This document shows, piece by piece, positions 34,743 through 43,954 of a DNA stretch of 64,000 nt; the first letter of the stretch is position 1; each line of letters opens with the position of its first letter. Location of the stretch: positions 110,925 to 174,924 of the forward strand of contig NZ_JHEI01000138.1 of assembly GCF_001273835.1 (NCBI RefSeq), written 5' to 3'. The notes beneath the pieces were generated by a model. That model worked only from the letters and a program-made list of their open reading frames with translations, was not told where the DNA came from and searched no databases. Position numbers and translations under genes: made by a program. The DNA comes from Leucobacter celer subsp. astrifaciens (GTDB lineage: Bacteria; Actinomycetota; Actinomycetes; Actinomycetales; Microbacteriaceae).

Positions 34743-36893
34743 ATGACCGACGACGACGTCAGCACCCGGGCCGCGGGGGCCGCCGAGGCCGCTCCCCGGT
34801 CGCGCCGCGCGCTCGCAGTGCTCCGGCGAACCCCGTTCACGATCGCCCTCGTGCTCGCGATGCTGATCGTCGGCGCGGCCACCGGCACACTGCTCGCCCC
34901 CGCCTCGGAGCAGCCCTGGTACTCGCAGGTGGCGACCGGGCTGCCCGCCTTCGCCGAGGGACGATGGTGGACGATCCTCACCTCCCCCTTCTTCGTGGAT
35001 CACCCGCTCGTCTTCCTCACGCTCCTGCCGCTCGTGATCGGCGGCGTCGGCTGGGCGGAGTGGCGCTTCGGCTCACCGCGCACCATCGCGCTCTTCGCCG
35101 CCGGGCACGCCATCGGGGTGCTCGGGGCCGCCGGGATCCTCGCCCTCGTCTCGCAGGGCGGCTGGCCGTGGGCGGTGCGGCTCTCCGAGACGTACGACGT
35201 GGGACCCTCCTGCGGCGCTCTCACGGCCCTGGTCTTCGCGATCGCAACGCTCCCGGCCCCGTGGCGGCTGCGAGCGCGCATCGCGATCGCGGTGTGGGTG
35301 GGCATCTCGGTGCTGTACCTGGGTCAGCTGCACGATCTCGAGCACGCGGTCGCCATGGTCGCGGCGCTCGCGGCGAGCGGCTGGCTGCCCGCCTTCCGGC
35401 ATCCGGCGGGCCGTCCGAGCCAGCGCGAGTGGCGCCTCATCGGACTCGCGGCGCTCATCACGGTCGGCGCCGTGCAGGTGCTCGACCTCGTCGTCCCCTA
35501 CGACGGGCCGCTCGGCAGCAACGATCCGACGGCCCCGCTGATCGACGTCGCCATCGACGTGGTGATCATCCTGCTCATCGCCAACGGCATCAGGCAGGGC
35601 TATCGCGTCGCGTGGATCGCGGCGATCGTGCTCGGAGCCTTCAACGTGGCGACCGGCCTGCTGGGTCTGGCGCTGCTGCCGCTGCTCGTCGAAGTCGGCG
35701 CGCTCGACTCGCCGGGCGAAGTGCTCGGCCTGCTGATCGCGCCCACGTTCTTCTGGGCCGCGACCCTGCTCCTGCTGATCGTGGGGCGCGGCGCGTGGCG
35801 GGTGCGGCTGCGCACCTCGCGGCGCGAGGTCGCCGCCGAACCCCTGAGTCGGGAGCAGCTGATCGATCGGCTGCGGCGCTTCGGCGGCGGCACGATCTCG
35901 TGGATGACCACCTGGGAGGCGAATACCCGCGTCGCCGCGTCGGGCGGGGGCGCGATCGGCTACCAGTCGCACGCCGGCGTGGCGGTGATGCTCGGCGATC
36001 CCATCACGGCCGAAGCCTCTCGTGTCGATGCGCTCGCCGAGTTCCAGCGGCGGACGCAGCACGCCGGCCTGATCCCCTGCGTCTTCTCCGCGAACGAAGC
36101 CACCGCGGCCGCGCGGCCGCACGGGTGGCGCTCGGTGATCGTGGCGGAGGACACGATCGTCGACCTGCCGGGACTCGAGTTCAAGGGCAAGGCGTGGGGA
36201 CCGGTGCGCACCGCGATGAACCGGGCCGGCCGGGAGGGCATCGAGTTCCGCATGGTGCGCCTGGCCGAGCAGCCGTGGAACGTGCTGGCGCAGGTGCGGG
36301 CGATCTCCGAGCAGTGGACCGGGGACAAGGGGCTGCCCGAGATGCGATTCACGCTGGGCACGGTCGATGAGGCGCTGGATCCCGAGGCGCTCGTCGGCCT
36401 CGCCGTCGACGGGGAGGGCAGCCTGCACGGGGTGACCTCGTGGCTGCCGGTCTACGGACCGGCGGATCCCTCGAACGGCGAACCCCGGATCGTGGGTTGG
36501 ACCCTCGACCTGATGCGGCGACGCGACGGCGGTTTCGGCCCGGTCATGGAGTTCCTCATCGCGGCGTCGGCGCAGCACTTCTCGGACGAGGGCTACGCCT
36601 TCGTCTCGCTCTCGGGGGCTCCGCTCGTGCGTCCCGAGCAGGCCGAAGCCGGCCCGGTGGATCAGGTGCTCGAGCAGATCGGCGGTCTCATCGAACCGCT
36701 CTACGGGTTCAAGTCGCTGCACCGCTTCAAGCAGAAGTTCAACCCGCGCCACGAGTCGCTCCACCTGCTCTACCGGGATGAGGGCGACCTGCCCCGCATC
36801 GGCATCGCGCTCACCCGCGCCTACCTGCCCGACGCATCGCTGCGGGATCTCGTCGCGTCGGCGGCCTCGGTCGGCAAGACCGAGGCCGAGTAG
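34743..36893 (+). CDS. MprF-like protein: rhomboid-like membrane domain plus DUF2156 aminoacyl-PG synthase domain
   Basis: A 716-residue membrane protein. Residues 1 to about 350 hold about ten hydrophobic segments; the first part resembles a rhomboid fold, with Ser156 in GPSCGA and His201 in LEHAVAM at the places expected for a rhomboid Ser-His pair. From about residue 370 comes a DUF2156 domain (FKGKAWGPVRTAMNRA near 480, YGFKSLHRFKQKFNPR near 655), which in MprF/LysX proteins transfers an aminoacyl group from tRNA to phosphatidylglycerol. It likely changes membrane charge and antibiotic tolerance. TAGACT lies 6 bases before the ATG, so the message may be leaderless. Confidence 0.8.
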   Translation: MTDDDVSTRAAGAAEAAPRSRRALAVLRRTPFTIALVLAMLIVGAATGTLLAPASEQPWYSQVATGLPAFAEGRWWTILTSPFFVDHPLVFLTLLPLVIGGVGWAEWRFGSPRTIALFAAGHAIGVLGAAGILALVSQGGWPWAVRLSETYDVGPSCGALTALVFAIATLPAPWRLRARIAIAVWVGISVLYLGQLHDLEHAVAMVAALAASGWLPAFRHPAGRPSQREWRLIGLAALITVGAVQVLDLVVPYDGPLGSNDPTAPLIDVAIDVVIILLIANGIRQGYRVAWIAAIVLGAFNVATGLLGLALLPLLVEVGALDSPGEVLGLLIAPTFFWAATLLLLIVGRGAWRVRLRTSRREVAAEPLSREQLIDRLRRFGGGTISWMTTWEANTRVAASGGGAIGYQSHAGVAVMLGDPITAEASRVDALAEFQRRTQHAGLIPCVFSANEATAAARPHGWRSVIVAEDTIVDLPGLEFKGKAWGPVRTAMNRAGREGIEFRMVRLAEQPWNVLAQVRAISEQWTGDKGLPEMRFTLGTVDEALDPEALVGLAVDGEGSLHGVTSWLPVYGPADPSNGEPRIVGWTLDLMRRRDGGFGPVMEFLIAASAQHFSDEGYAFVSLSGAPLVRPEQAEAGPVDQVLEQIGGLIEPLYGFKSLHRFKQKFNPRHESLHLLYRDEGDLPRIGIALTRAYLPDASLRDLVASAASVGKTEAE

Positions 36894-36906
36894 GCGCGGG
36901 CCCGGT

Positions 36907-38511
36907 TCAGCCGGCTTCGCCGAGGATCAGCGCGGCGCCCTTCTCCCCGATCATCATCGCCGGCGCCTGCGTGTTGCCGCTGATGATCTCCGGCATGATC
37001 GAGGCGTCGACGACTCGCAGGTGGTCCACTCCCCTGACGCGCAGCTCCGGATCCACGACCGCCAGGTCATCGGCGCCCATTCTGCAGCTGCCGACGGGGT
37101 GATAGTCGGTCTTCGCCCACCGGGTGATGAAGTCGCGCAGGCCCTGCTCGTCCTGTACGTCATCGCCCGGGAGCATCTCGCTGTCGATGTAGGGCGCGAA
37201 AGCCGGCATGCTCAGGATCCGGCGAATGATCTTCATCCCCTCGATCGAGATGCGCCAGTCGTCCTCGTCGGCCAAGTAGTTGGGGTCGATGATCGGGTTC
37301 TCGTCAGGGTCGGCCGAGTTCAGGCGGATCTCACCACGACTCTTCGGGCGGGCGACGTTGGCGAGCACGGTGAAACCGTGGCCCTTGACCTTCTCCGCGG
37401 TCCGCTCTCCGTCCTTCCACTGCACGACGACGGGGAGGAAGTGGAGCTGCAGGTCGGGGCGGTCGAGCGAGGGATCCGTCCGCAGGAAGGCACCGGCCTC
37501 GGTCACGGTCGCGGTCGCGGGGCCCGTCCTGAAGAGCGTGTACTGGATGCCGTGCTTCAGCATGCGCAGCGCGCGATCCTCACCGGTGTAGCTCACCGGT
37601 TCCCGCGTGGCCACGGTGACGAACACCTCGAGCTGATCGTGCAGGTTCTTGCCGACGCCGGGGAGATCGTGCACGGGATCGACGCCGACATCGCGCAGTT
37701 CGTCTGCGGGACCGATCCCCGAGAGCAACAGGATCCTCGGCGAATTGATCGCTCCGGCGCTGAGGATCACCTCCCTACCGGCCAGTGCTCGGCTCTTCTG
37801 CCCCTTCCGCCGGTACTCGACGCCCGTTGCGACGCCGTTCTCGACGAGCACGCGCGTGACGTCCGCATCGGTGAGCACGGTGAGATTGCGGCGTTTGCGG
37901 ACCGGGTGCAGGAACGCGGTCGAAGCGCTCTCGCGTCGGGCCTTCCGCTGCGTCACCTGGTGGAAGAAGACGCCGTCCTGCGCCGCTCCGTTGTGATCCG
38001 GGGTGAACGGAATGCCGCTCTGCTGCGCCGCGCGCACGAAGGCCTGCGAGAGCGGATTGTGCTGCACCTGGTCGGCGACGTTGAGCTCGCCCTCCGTGCC
38101 GTGGTACTCATCGGCGATGCGCTCGTTGCGCTCGTGCTTCTTGTAGTACGGCAGCACGTCGTCGTATCCCCAGCCCGGATTGCCGCGGTCCCGCCATCCG
38201 TCGTAGTCGGCTCGGTTGCCGCGCACGTAGAGCATCGCGTTGAGAGAGGTGGAGCCGCCGAGAACCTTGCCCTGCGGCAGGAACATCATGCGGTTCGCCA
38301 TGTGCTTCTGGGGTGCGGTGTCGAAGATCCAGTTCACGGAGGTGCCCATCACCTTGCCGAACCCCGCGGGGATCTTCAGGAGCATCGAGGAGTCCTCGCC
38401 TCCCGCCTCGAGCAGCAGCACCCGGTGCTTCGGATCCTCGCTCAGCCGATTGGCGAGCACGCAGCCGGCGGCGCCCGCGCCGACGATGATGAAATCGTAA
38501 GTGATTGCCAC
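36907..38511 (-). CDS. GMC-family oxidoreductase (choline-dehydrogenase type)
   Basis: A 534-residue flavoprotein. The N-terminal FAD motif VGAGAAGCVLANRLSEDPKHRVLLLEAG and the GMC signatures GKVLGGSTSLNAMLYVRG (near 80) and GAINSPRILLLSGIGP (near 252) are present. The active-site His pair region is YHPVGSCRMG near 470 and GNTQAPAMMIGEKGA at the end. It oxidises an alcohol, perhaps the first or second oxidation of the imported compound. GTG start with AGGAGAGGA upstream. It lies 11 bases after the aldehyde dehydrogenase gene, as last gene of the leftward arm. Confidence 0.92.
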   Translation of the reverse strand: MAITYDFIIVGAGAAGCVLANRLSEDPKHRVLLLEAGGEDSSMLLKIPAGFGKVMGTSVNWIFDTAPQKHMANRMMFLPQGKVLGGSTSLNAMLYVRGNRADYDGWRDRGNPGWGYDDVLPYYKKHERNERIADEYHGTEGELNVADQVQHNPLSQAFVRAAQQSGIPFTPDHNGAAQDGVFFHQVTQRKARRESASTAFLHPVRKRRNLTVLTDADVTRVLVENGVATGVEYRRKGQKSRALAGREVILSAGAINSPRILLLSGIGPADELRDVGVDPVHDLPGVGKNLHDQLEVFVTVATREPVSYTGEDRALRMLKHGIQYTLFRTGPATATVTEAGAFLRTDPSLDRPDLQLHFLPVVVQWKDGERTAEKVKGHGFTVLANVARPKSRGEIRLNSADPDENPIIDPNYLADEDDWRISIEGMKIIRRILSMPAFAPYIDSEMLPGDDVQDEQGLRDFITRWAKTDYHPVGSCRMGADDLAVVDPELRVRGVDHLRVVDASIMPEIISGNTQAPAMMIGEKGAALILGEAG

Positions 38512-38522
38512 GATGTCCTCTC

Positions 38523-39965
38523 CTACTGTCCGAAGTCCGGGAAGCCCGCGGGCTGCGTCGGCATGATGCCGCGGAACGAGATGTTCTTCAGGTGCGTCAT
38601 CTCCTCGAAGCTGATCTCCAGCCCCTCCCGCCCGAAGCCGCTGAGCTTCCTGCCGCCGTAGGCGATGGCATCGGGGCGATAGAGTCCCGTGGCGTTGATG
38701 GAGACGGTGCCGGCCTGGAGATGGTGCGCCGCGAACATCGCCGCCTGCGCGTCGTTCGTGAACACCGAAGCGTTGAGGCCGAAATCGGTGTCGTTCGCGA
38801 TCTTGATCGCCTCGACGTCGGACTCGTAGCGGATCACGGGGAACACCGAGGCGAAGATCTCCATGTCGGTCGCGACGTCGGTTCCCGCCGCCACGTTCGC
38901 GAGAACAGTCGGAGCGAAGTAGTTGCGGTCTGCGACGCCCGTGCCGTGCACGATCTCGGCGCCCTGCTCGACGGCGCGCGCCACCTGCTCGGTCGCGGTC
39001 TGCGCGGCGCGGGCGTGGATGAGCGGCCCCATGCCGACGTTCCGGTCGAGGTTCGGATCGCCGATACGGATCGGGGTCAGCTTCTCGACCAGGAGCCGGG
39101 TGAACTCGTCCAAGATGTCCGCGTGCACGATCAGACGCTTGTTCGAGCAGCAGATCTGCCCGTTCGCCTGGGTCCGCCCGAAGACCGCCTGCTCGATCGC
39201 GAGATCGAGATCGGCATCGGGGCGCACGATCAGCGGATCGTTCCCGCCGAGCTCGAGCATCACCGGAGTGAGTCGTCGAGCTGCGGAGCGAGCGACGCTG
39301 ATGCCCGCCGCGGTGCTGCCCGTGAGAGAGAGGATGTCGATTCCCGGGTGCTCGGCGAGCGCGGCCCCGACGTCGCGGCCGCGACCGGTGAGGATCTGCA
39401 GCGCGTCGCGAGGCACGCCGGCATCCCAGATGAGTTCCGTCGCGCGCATCACCGTGAGCGGGGCGGCCTCGGCGGGCTTGATGATGACGACGTTGCCCGA
39501 CGCCAGAGCCGCCGCGGTTTTATGCGAGAACAGATCCATCGGAGCGTTGAAGGCGATGATCGCCCCGAGGACGCCGCGGGGCTCTCGACGGGTGAAGATC
39601 AGATCGCGCTCGGTACCCGGCTGGGCGTCACCCGGAATCGTGATGCCGTGCTGACGCACCGCTTCGGCGCCGTACGAGGCGAAGAGGCGACTCGCGGTCC
39701 CGATCTCGGCGAACGCCTGCTCCCAGGGCTTGCCGTTCTCCCGGACGAGCAGCTCCGCCAGCTCCTCCTGATGCTCGGCGATAAGGCGGGACGCCTCGTG
39801 CAGGCGCCGGGACCGCTCGTGCGCGGGGACGGCCGCCCAGGCGGGAAACGCCGCGCGGGCGCGTGCCACGAATCCGTCGAGGGTCTCAGGCGTTTGGACC
39901 TCGATCTCGCCGATCTGCGCATCGTCGGCTGGGTTGAGGACGGGGATGCGTTCAAGTGTTGACAC
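38523..39965 (-). CDS. NAD(P)-dependent aldehyde dehydrogenase
   Basis: A 480-residue aldehyde dehydrogenase superfamily enzyme. It has FNAPMDLFSHKTAAALASGN (cofactor region near 150), LELGGNDPLIV with the catalytic Glu near 245, and GQICCS with the catalytic Cys near 280. It turns an aldehyde, probably the product of a neighbouring GMC oxidase, into an acid. The GTG start has an AAGGAAG ribosome site. It sits between acyl-CoA dehydrogenase and GMC genes in the leftward arm. Confidence 0.93.
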   Translation of the reverse strand: MSTLERIPVLNPADDAQIGEIEVQTPETLDGFVARARAAFPAWAAVPAHERSRRLHEASRLIAEHQEELAELLVRENGKPWEQAFAEIGTASRLFASYGAEAVRQHGITIPGDAQPGTERDLIFTRREPRGVLGAIIAFNAPMDLFSHKTAAALASGNVVIIKPAEAAPLTVMRATELIWDAGVPRDALQILTGRGRDVGAALAEHPGIDILSLTGSTAAGISVARSAARRLTPVMLELGGNDPLIVRPDADLDLAIEQAVFGRTQANGQICCSNKRLIVHADILDEFTRLLVEKLTPIRIGDPNLDRNVGMGPLIHARAAQTATEQVARAVEQGAEIVHGTGVADRNYFAPTVLANVAAGTDVATDMEIFASVFPVIRYESDVEAIKIANDTDFGLNASVFTNDAQAAMFAAHHLQAGTVSINATGLYRPDAIAYGGRKLSGFGREGLEISFEEMTHLKNISFRGIMPTQPAGFPDFGQ

Positions 39966-40017
39966 GATCGGGCTTCCTTGCTGCTTCTCTGGGGTGGTTT
40001 CGGGTGGCCGGTGGGGA

Positions 40018-41202
40018 CTAGGAGACGGGAACGAAGGGGTATCCGAGTCCGCCGCGAAGGTGCTGACGCACGGCGCGGCGGCCGAGCATCGTCTCGTGGA
40101 TCTCGCTGGTGCCGTCGAAGATCTGCGTCACCTTGGCGTCGCGGTGCAGGCGAAGAGTCGGCGAGTCCGCCGCGAGCCCCTCCCCGCCGAAGATCTGCAT
40201 CGCCTCGTCGGTGTGCTTGCGGGCCTCGTCGCTGGCGAAGAGCTTGGCCATCGAGATGATGTCCTGGTTGCCGCCGTCGCCGTCGCTGAAGCTCTCCGCG
40301 GCCGCGAGGGTGAGCAGGCGAGCCGCCTGGTAAGCGGTGCTCATGCGACCGATCTTGGTCTGGATCGAGGGGAGGTCCCCGATCCGACCGCCGAAGGCCT
40401 CTCGCGTCGCGGCCCGGTCTACGCTCAGCTCGATCGCCCGGCGCAGGAAGCCGCACGCGTAGGAGGCGGCCTCGATGCGGGCCATGTTGAGCCCGTCCAT
40501 CATCCCGGCGAACCCGTCGCAGCGAAGCGCGTGAGCCGCGGGCACCCGCACGTCCTCGAAGGTCAGCGTGCCGTTCGGCATGCCGCGGAACCCCGAGAGC
40601 TCGGTCCCGGCCTCGCCGTGCGCGCCGGCGCTCGACATGTCGACGACGAGCGCCACGGTTGCGGCGTCGCGCGCGTCGGAGTCGACCTTCGCGAGCACGA
40701 TGGCGTAGCTGCAGACCGGTGCGAGACCGATCCAGCACTTGCTGCCGTTCAGCACATAGGTGTCGCCCTCCCGCCGAGCCACGGAGGTCAGCGCCCGGAT
40801 ATCGGTGCCGGCCTGGGGCTCGCTGATCGCGAACGCGCCGAAGATCTCCGCTCGCACCGTGGGCCCGATGTACCGCTCCTGCAATTCGGGATCCGCGTAG
40901 CGCGCGAGCAGATACGTGTGCAGGCGCGCGACGCTCACCGCGAGCGCCACCGGAGCCGACTCGGCGGCGATCCGCTCGGTGGTCTCGTGGATGAGCCCGG
41001 TGCGATCGAGACGGAGCTCACCGTCCTCCCCGAACAGCAGCGACTGCAGCCCGAGCTCCGCGGCCGAGGACAGCAGGTCGGGGAAGAACTCCCGTTCGCG
41101 GTCGATCGCCGCCGACCGGGGCCTGACCTGTTCGACGCAGAACGCCTCGAGCCGCTCAAGCAGCTGCTCGTCCGTCGGGGTGTCGTTCTTGAGTGTGTTC
41201 AT
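40018..41202 (-). CDS. Acyl-CoA dehydrogenase
   Basis: A 394-residue FAD enzyme. It has the ACAD middle-domain motif FGAFAISEPQAGTDIRAL near residue 120 and the C-terminal pattern MQIFGGEGLAADSPTLRLHRDAKVTQIFDGTSEIHETMLGR. The base position, usually Glu within YGGxGY...E or in the C-terminal G(T/S)SEIH region, appears as the latter type. It inserts a 2,3 double bond into an acyl-CoA. The start at 41202 fits the first helix; upstream in-frame residues look non-coding. It lies 43 bases after the ATPase gene. Confidence 0.92.
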   Translation of the reverse strand: MNTLKNDTPTDEQLLERLEAFCVEQVRPRSAAIDREREFFPDLLSSAAELGLQSLLFGEDGELRLDRTGLIHETTERIAAESAPVALAVSVARLHTYLLARYADPELQERYIGPTVRAEIFGAFAISEPQAGTDIRALTSVARREGDTYVLNGSKCWIGLAPVCSYAIVLAKVDSDARDAATVALVVDMSSAGAHGEAGTELSGFRGMPNGTLTFEDVRVPAAHALRCDGFAGMMDGLNMARIEAASYACGFLRRAIELSVDRAATREAFGGRIGDLPSIQTKIGRMSTAYQAARLLTLAAAESFSDGDGGNQDIISMAKLFASDEARKHTDEAMQIFGGEGLAADSPTLRLHRDAKVTQIFDGTSEIHETMLGRRAVRQHLRGGLGYPFVPVS

Positions 41203-41245
41203 CTCGTATCTCGATTCGTCGTCTGATCGCACCGGTGCAGTGGGG

Positions 41246-42781
41246 CTATCCGGCGAGTGCCATGCGGGCGATGTCTTCCTCGGTGGCGCCGGCAGCATCC
41301 ACGTCGCCCACGATCCGCCCGCCGCGCATCACGAGCACACGATCGCAGCTCGTCAGCAGCTCGGGGATCACGGAGCTGACCATCAGCACGGCGAGGCCCT
41401 GTTTCGCCAGCTCCCTGATGAGGCCGAGGATCTCCTCCTTCGCGCCGATATCGATGCCCTTGGTCGGTTCGTCGAGCAGCAGGATCCGGGGGTTCGTCGC
41501 CAGCGCGCCGGCGATCACCACCTTCTGCTGGTTGCCGCCGCTCAGACTCTCGACCGCGACGTCGGGGCCGGCCACCTTGATGCGGAGCTGCTTGATGTAC
41601 TTCTCGGCGAGCTCGGCTGAGCGCTTGCGCGACGTGAAGAGTCCCGGCGTCAGGGATCCGAGCGCAGCGAGGTCGATGTTCTCCTGCACCGACGCACCGA
41701 GCACGAGGCCCTGCTCCTTGCGGCTCTCCGGCACGAGCGCGAGGCCCTTCCGCATCGCGGCGAACGTCGACGACGGAACGTATTCCTCGCCGAGCAGCTC
41801 GATGCTTCCGCTGCGGATGTGGTGCTCGCCCATGAGCGCGAGCATCAGCTCGGTGCGGCCGGAACCCACGAGGCCGCCGACGCCGAGGATCTCACCGGCG
41901 TGCAGTTCGAACGTTGCGCTCTGCAGGCCCTCGGCGACGAGATCGGAGACAGCGAGCACGACCTCGCTGGTCGCGTCCGACTCGTGGCGCGCGGAACGAT
42001 CGATGTCGCGGCCGGTCACCAGTCTGATCAGGCGCTCGTTGTCGACCTCGCTGATGGGACAGGTCGTGACGAGCTCGCCGTCGCGGAGACAGGTCACCGT
42101 GTCGGCGATGTCCATGACCTCCTCGAAGTCGTGGGACACGAGAATGACGGTCTGTCCCGCCGCGCGGAGGCGGCGTACGAGGTCCATGAGCTTGCGGGCA
42201 TCGTGCGTGGCCAACGAAGAAGACGGCTCGTCGAGGATGATGACTCGCGCGTGCGTCGCGACCGCGTGGGCGATCTCGAGCAGCTGCTGCTGCGGAGTCG
42301 TCAGGGATCCTGCGACGTCGTTCGGAGAAACGTCCAACCCGACGAGTTCGAGATAGGGGATGGAGTCGCGCCGCATCTTCTTGCGCTGTACGAAGCCCGC
42401 GCGCGTCGGCTCCAGGCCGAAGAGCACGTTCTCGGCGACGCTGAGCGACGGCTTCACGCTGAGTTCCTGGTGCACCATGGCGATGCCGTAGTTCTTGGCT
42501 TCGTAGGGGCCGGAGAACTCGACCTGTTCGCCATCGACCAGCAGCTCGCCGCCATCGGCTTTCTGCACGCCGGCGATGATCTTCGCGAGGGTCGACTTGC
42601 CCGCGCCGTTCTCGCCGACGAAGGCGTGCACGGTTCCGGGCAGCACTCGAACGGACACGTCATGCAGCGCGACGTTGCCGCCGAAGACCTTGTTCACACC
42701 GCGCACCTCGACGGCGGCGCCCTCGACCGTGGTGATCAGGCGGGTCGCGCCGACGAGTGCTGTGGAATCGGTGGCGCTCAC
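41246..42781 (-). CDS. Double ATPase of ribose-type ABC importer (RbsA-like)
   Basis: A 511-residue protein with two ABC domains in the RbsA pattern. The first has GENGAGKST (about 53-61) and TTPQQQLLEIAHAV with DEPSSSL; the second has the degenerate P-loop GLVGSGRTE (about 300) and signature LSGGNQQK with DEPTKGIDIGAKEE. This arrangement is usual for sugar (CUT2) importers. The GTG start overlaps the permease stop (GTGA). It energises the permease encoded just upstream. Confidence 0.93.
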   Translation of the reverse strand: MSATDSTALVGATRLITTVEGAAVEVRGVNKVFGGNVALHDVSVRVLPGTVHAFVGENGAGKSTLAKIIAGVQKADGGELLVDGEQVEFSGPYEAKNYGIAMVHQELSVKPSLSVAENVLFGLEPTRAGFVQRKKMRRDSIPYLELVGLDVSPNDVAGSLTTPQQQLLEIAHAVATHARVIILDEPSSSLATHDARKLMDLVRRLRAAGQTVILVSHDFEEVMDIADTVTCLRDGELVTTCPISEVDNERLIRLVTGRDIDRSARHESDATSEVVLAVSDLVAEGLQSATFELHAGEILGVGGLVGSGRTELMLALMGEHHIRSGSIELLGEEYVPSSTFAAMRKGLALVPESRKEQGLVLGASVQENIDLAALGSLTPGLFTSRKRSAELAEKYIKQLRIKVAGPDVAVESLSGGNQQKVVIAGALATNPRILLLDEPTKGIDIGAKEEILGLIRELAKQGLAVLMVSSVIPELLTSCDRVLVMRGGRIVGDVDAAGATEEDIARMALAG

Positions 42782-43836
42782 AACTTCGCCTTCCGCTTGC
42801 GGCGCACGACGAAGTCGAGCAGCACGGCGAACAGGATGACGAGGCCGGTGAGGATCTGCTGCCAGTAGGTGGGCACATCCATCAGCGTAAGGCCGTTGCC
42901 GAGAACCGCGATGAGCAGCGCACCGAGGAACGTGCCGCTGAGCTTGCCGTATCCGCCCATGAGGCTGGTCCCGCCGACGACGACCGCAGCGATCACGTCG
43001 AGCTCGAGGCCGACGAACCCGGCCGGTTGCCCCGAGTTGAGGCGAGCCGTGGCCATCGCCGACGCGAGGCCGACGCAGGTGCCGGCGAAGACGTAGACGA
43101 AGATGTTGACGCTCGTGACGCGCACTCCCGAGAGACGCGCGGCCGTTGCGTTGCCGCCGACGGCGTAGATACGGCGGCCGATCTTCATGCGGGAGAGGAT
43201 CAGGTACCCGATGAAGAAGGTCAGCGCCATGATGACGATGGGCACCGGCACCGGGCCGATGTACCCCTGCCCGAGCCAGGTGAACGGCGAGTCGGCCGGG
43301 AGCGGCACCGGGTTCGCATTCGTGAGGAGCAGGGCGGTGCCGCGCCACGCGGTGAGGCCCGCGAGCGTGGCGATGAAGGCCGGGACGTGGAGGACGCCGA
43401 TCACGACGCCGTTGATGAGGCCGATGAGCGCGCCGACGCCGAGGCACACGATGAGTGCGAGGATCGTCCATCCGACGCCGCCGCCCGGACCGGCGTTGAG
43501 CACCAGTGCTGTCACGACTCCGCAGAGCGCGATGACCGAGCCGACCGAGAGGTCGATGCCCGCGATGAGGATGATCATCGTGGCTCCGACTGCTGCGACG
43601 GCGACGATGGAGACCTGACGCAGGACGTTCAGGCCGTTGAAGGCGGTGACGAAGTTGGGTGCGATGATGGCGAAGACGACGATCAGCAGGATGACTGCAC
43701 CGAGCAGCCCGAACTGGCGGAGATCGATCCTTCGCCGGTTCTGGGACCACGTCGTGCTGGACTTCGCCGCCGCGCCGACCTCTTCTTGAGGAGTCGGCAC
43801 GCGACTCTGCGTAGACGGTGTGGGGTGTGCGTTCAT
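42778..43836 (-). CDS. Ribose-type ABC transporter permease (RbsC-like)
   Basis: A 352-residue membrane protein of the CUT2 permease family, with about ten transmembrane segments. Family motifs include AVGATMIILIAGIDLSVGSVIALCGVVTA near 90-118, YAVGGNATAARLSGVRV near 215, and the C-terminal VVGGTSLMGGYGKLSGTFLGALL. It forms the channel homodimer. A hairpin lies between it and the upstream binding-protein gene, likely lowering its expression relative to the binding protein. Confidence 0.93.
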   Translation of the reverse strand: MNAHPTPSTQSRVPTPQEEVGAAAKSSTTWSQNRRRIDLRQFGLLGAVILLIVVFAIIAPNFVTAFNGLNVLRQVSIVAVAAVGATMIILIAGIDLSVGSVIALCGVVTALVLNAGPGGGVGWTILALIVCLGVGALIGLINGVVIGVLHVPAFIATLAGLTAWRGTALLLTNANPVPLPADSPFTWLGQGYIGPVPVPIVIMALTFFIGYLILSRMKIGRRIYAVGGNATAARLSGVRVTSVNIFVYVFAGTCVGLASAMATARLNSGQPAGFVGLELDVIAAVVVGGTSLMGGYGKLSGTFLGALLIAVLGNGLTLMDVPTYWQQILTGLVILFAVLLDFVVRRKRKAKL

Positions 43837-43891
43837 GAGCGATTCCTTCGACTCACGGCGGCTGCGCGCCATGCTCAGGGTGTTGAGTGGT

Positions 43892-43943
43892 CCGCTTCGG
43901 AGGCGGGTGCGCCCGCTGCGCGCAGGGCCCGCCTCCGAAGCGG
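43892..43943 (-). terminator. Intra-operon hairpin between binding-protein and permease genes
   Basis: CCGCTTCGGAGGCGGG (43892-43907) and CCCGCCTCCGAAGCGG (43928-43943) form a perfect 16-bp stem with a 20-base loop. There is no T-run. On the leftward transcript it lies between the SBP stop and the permease start, where it may stabilise the upstream message or partially terminate, giving excess binding protein. Confidence 0.75.
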
Positions 43944-43954
43944 AATGGTCCGAG

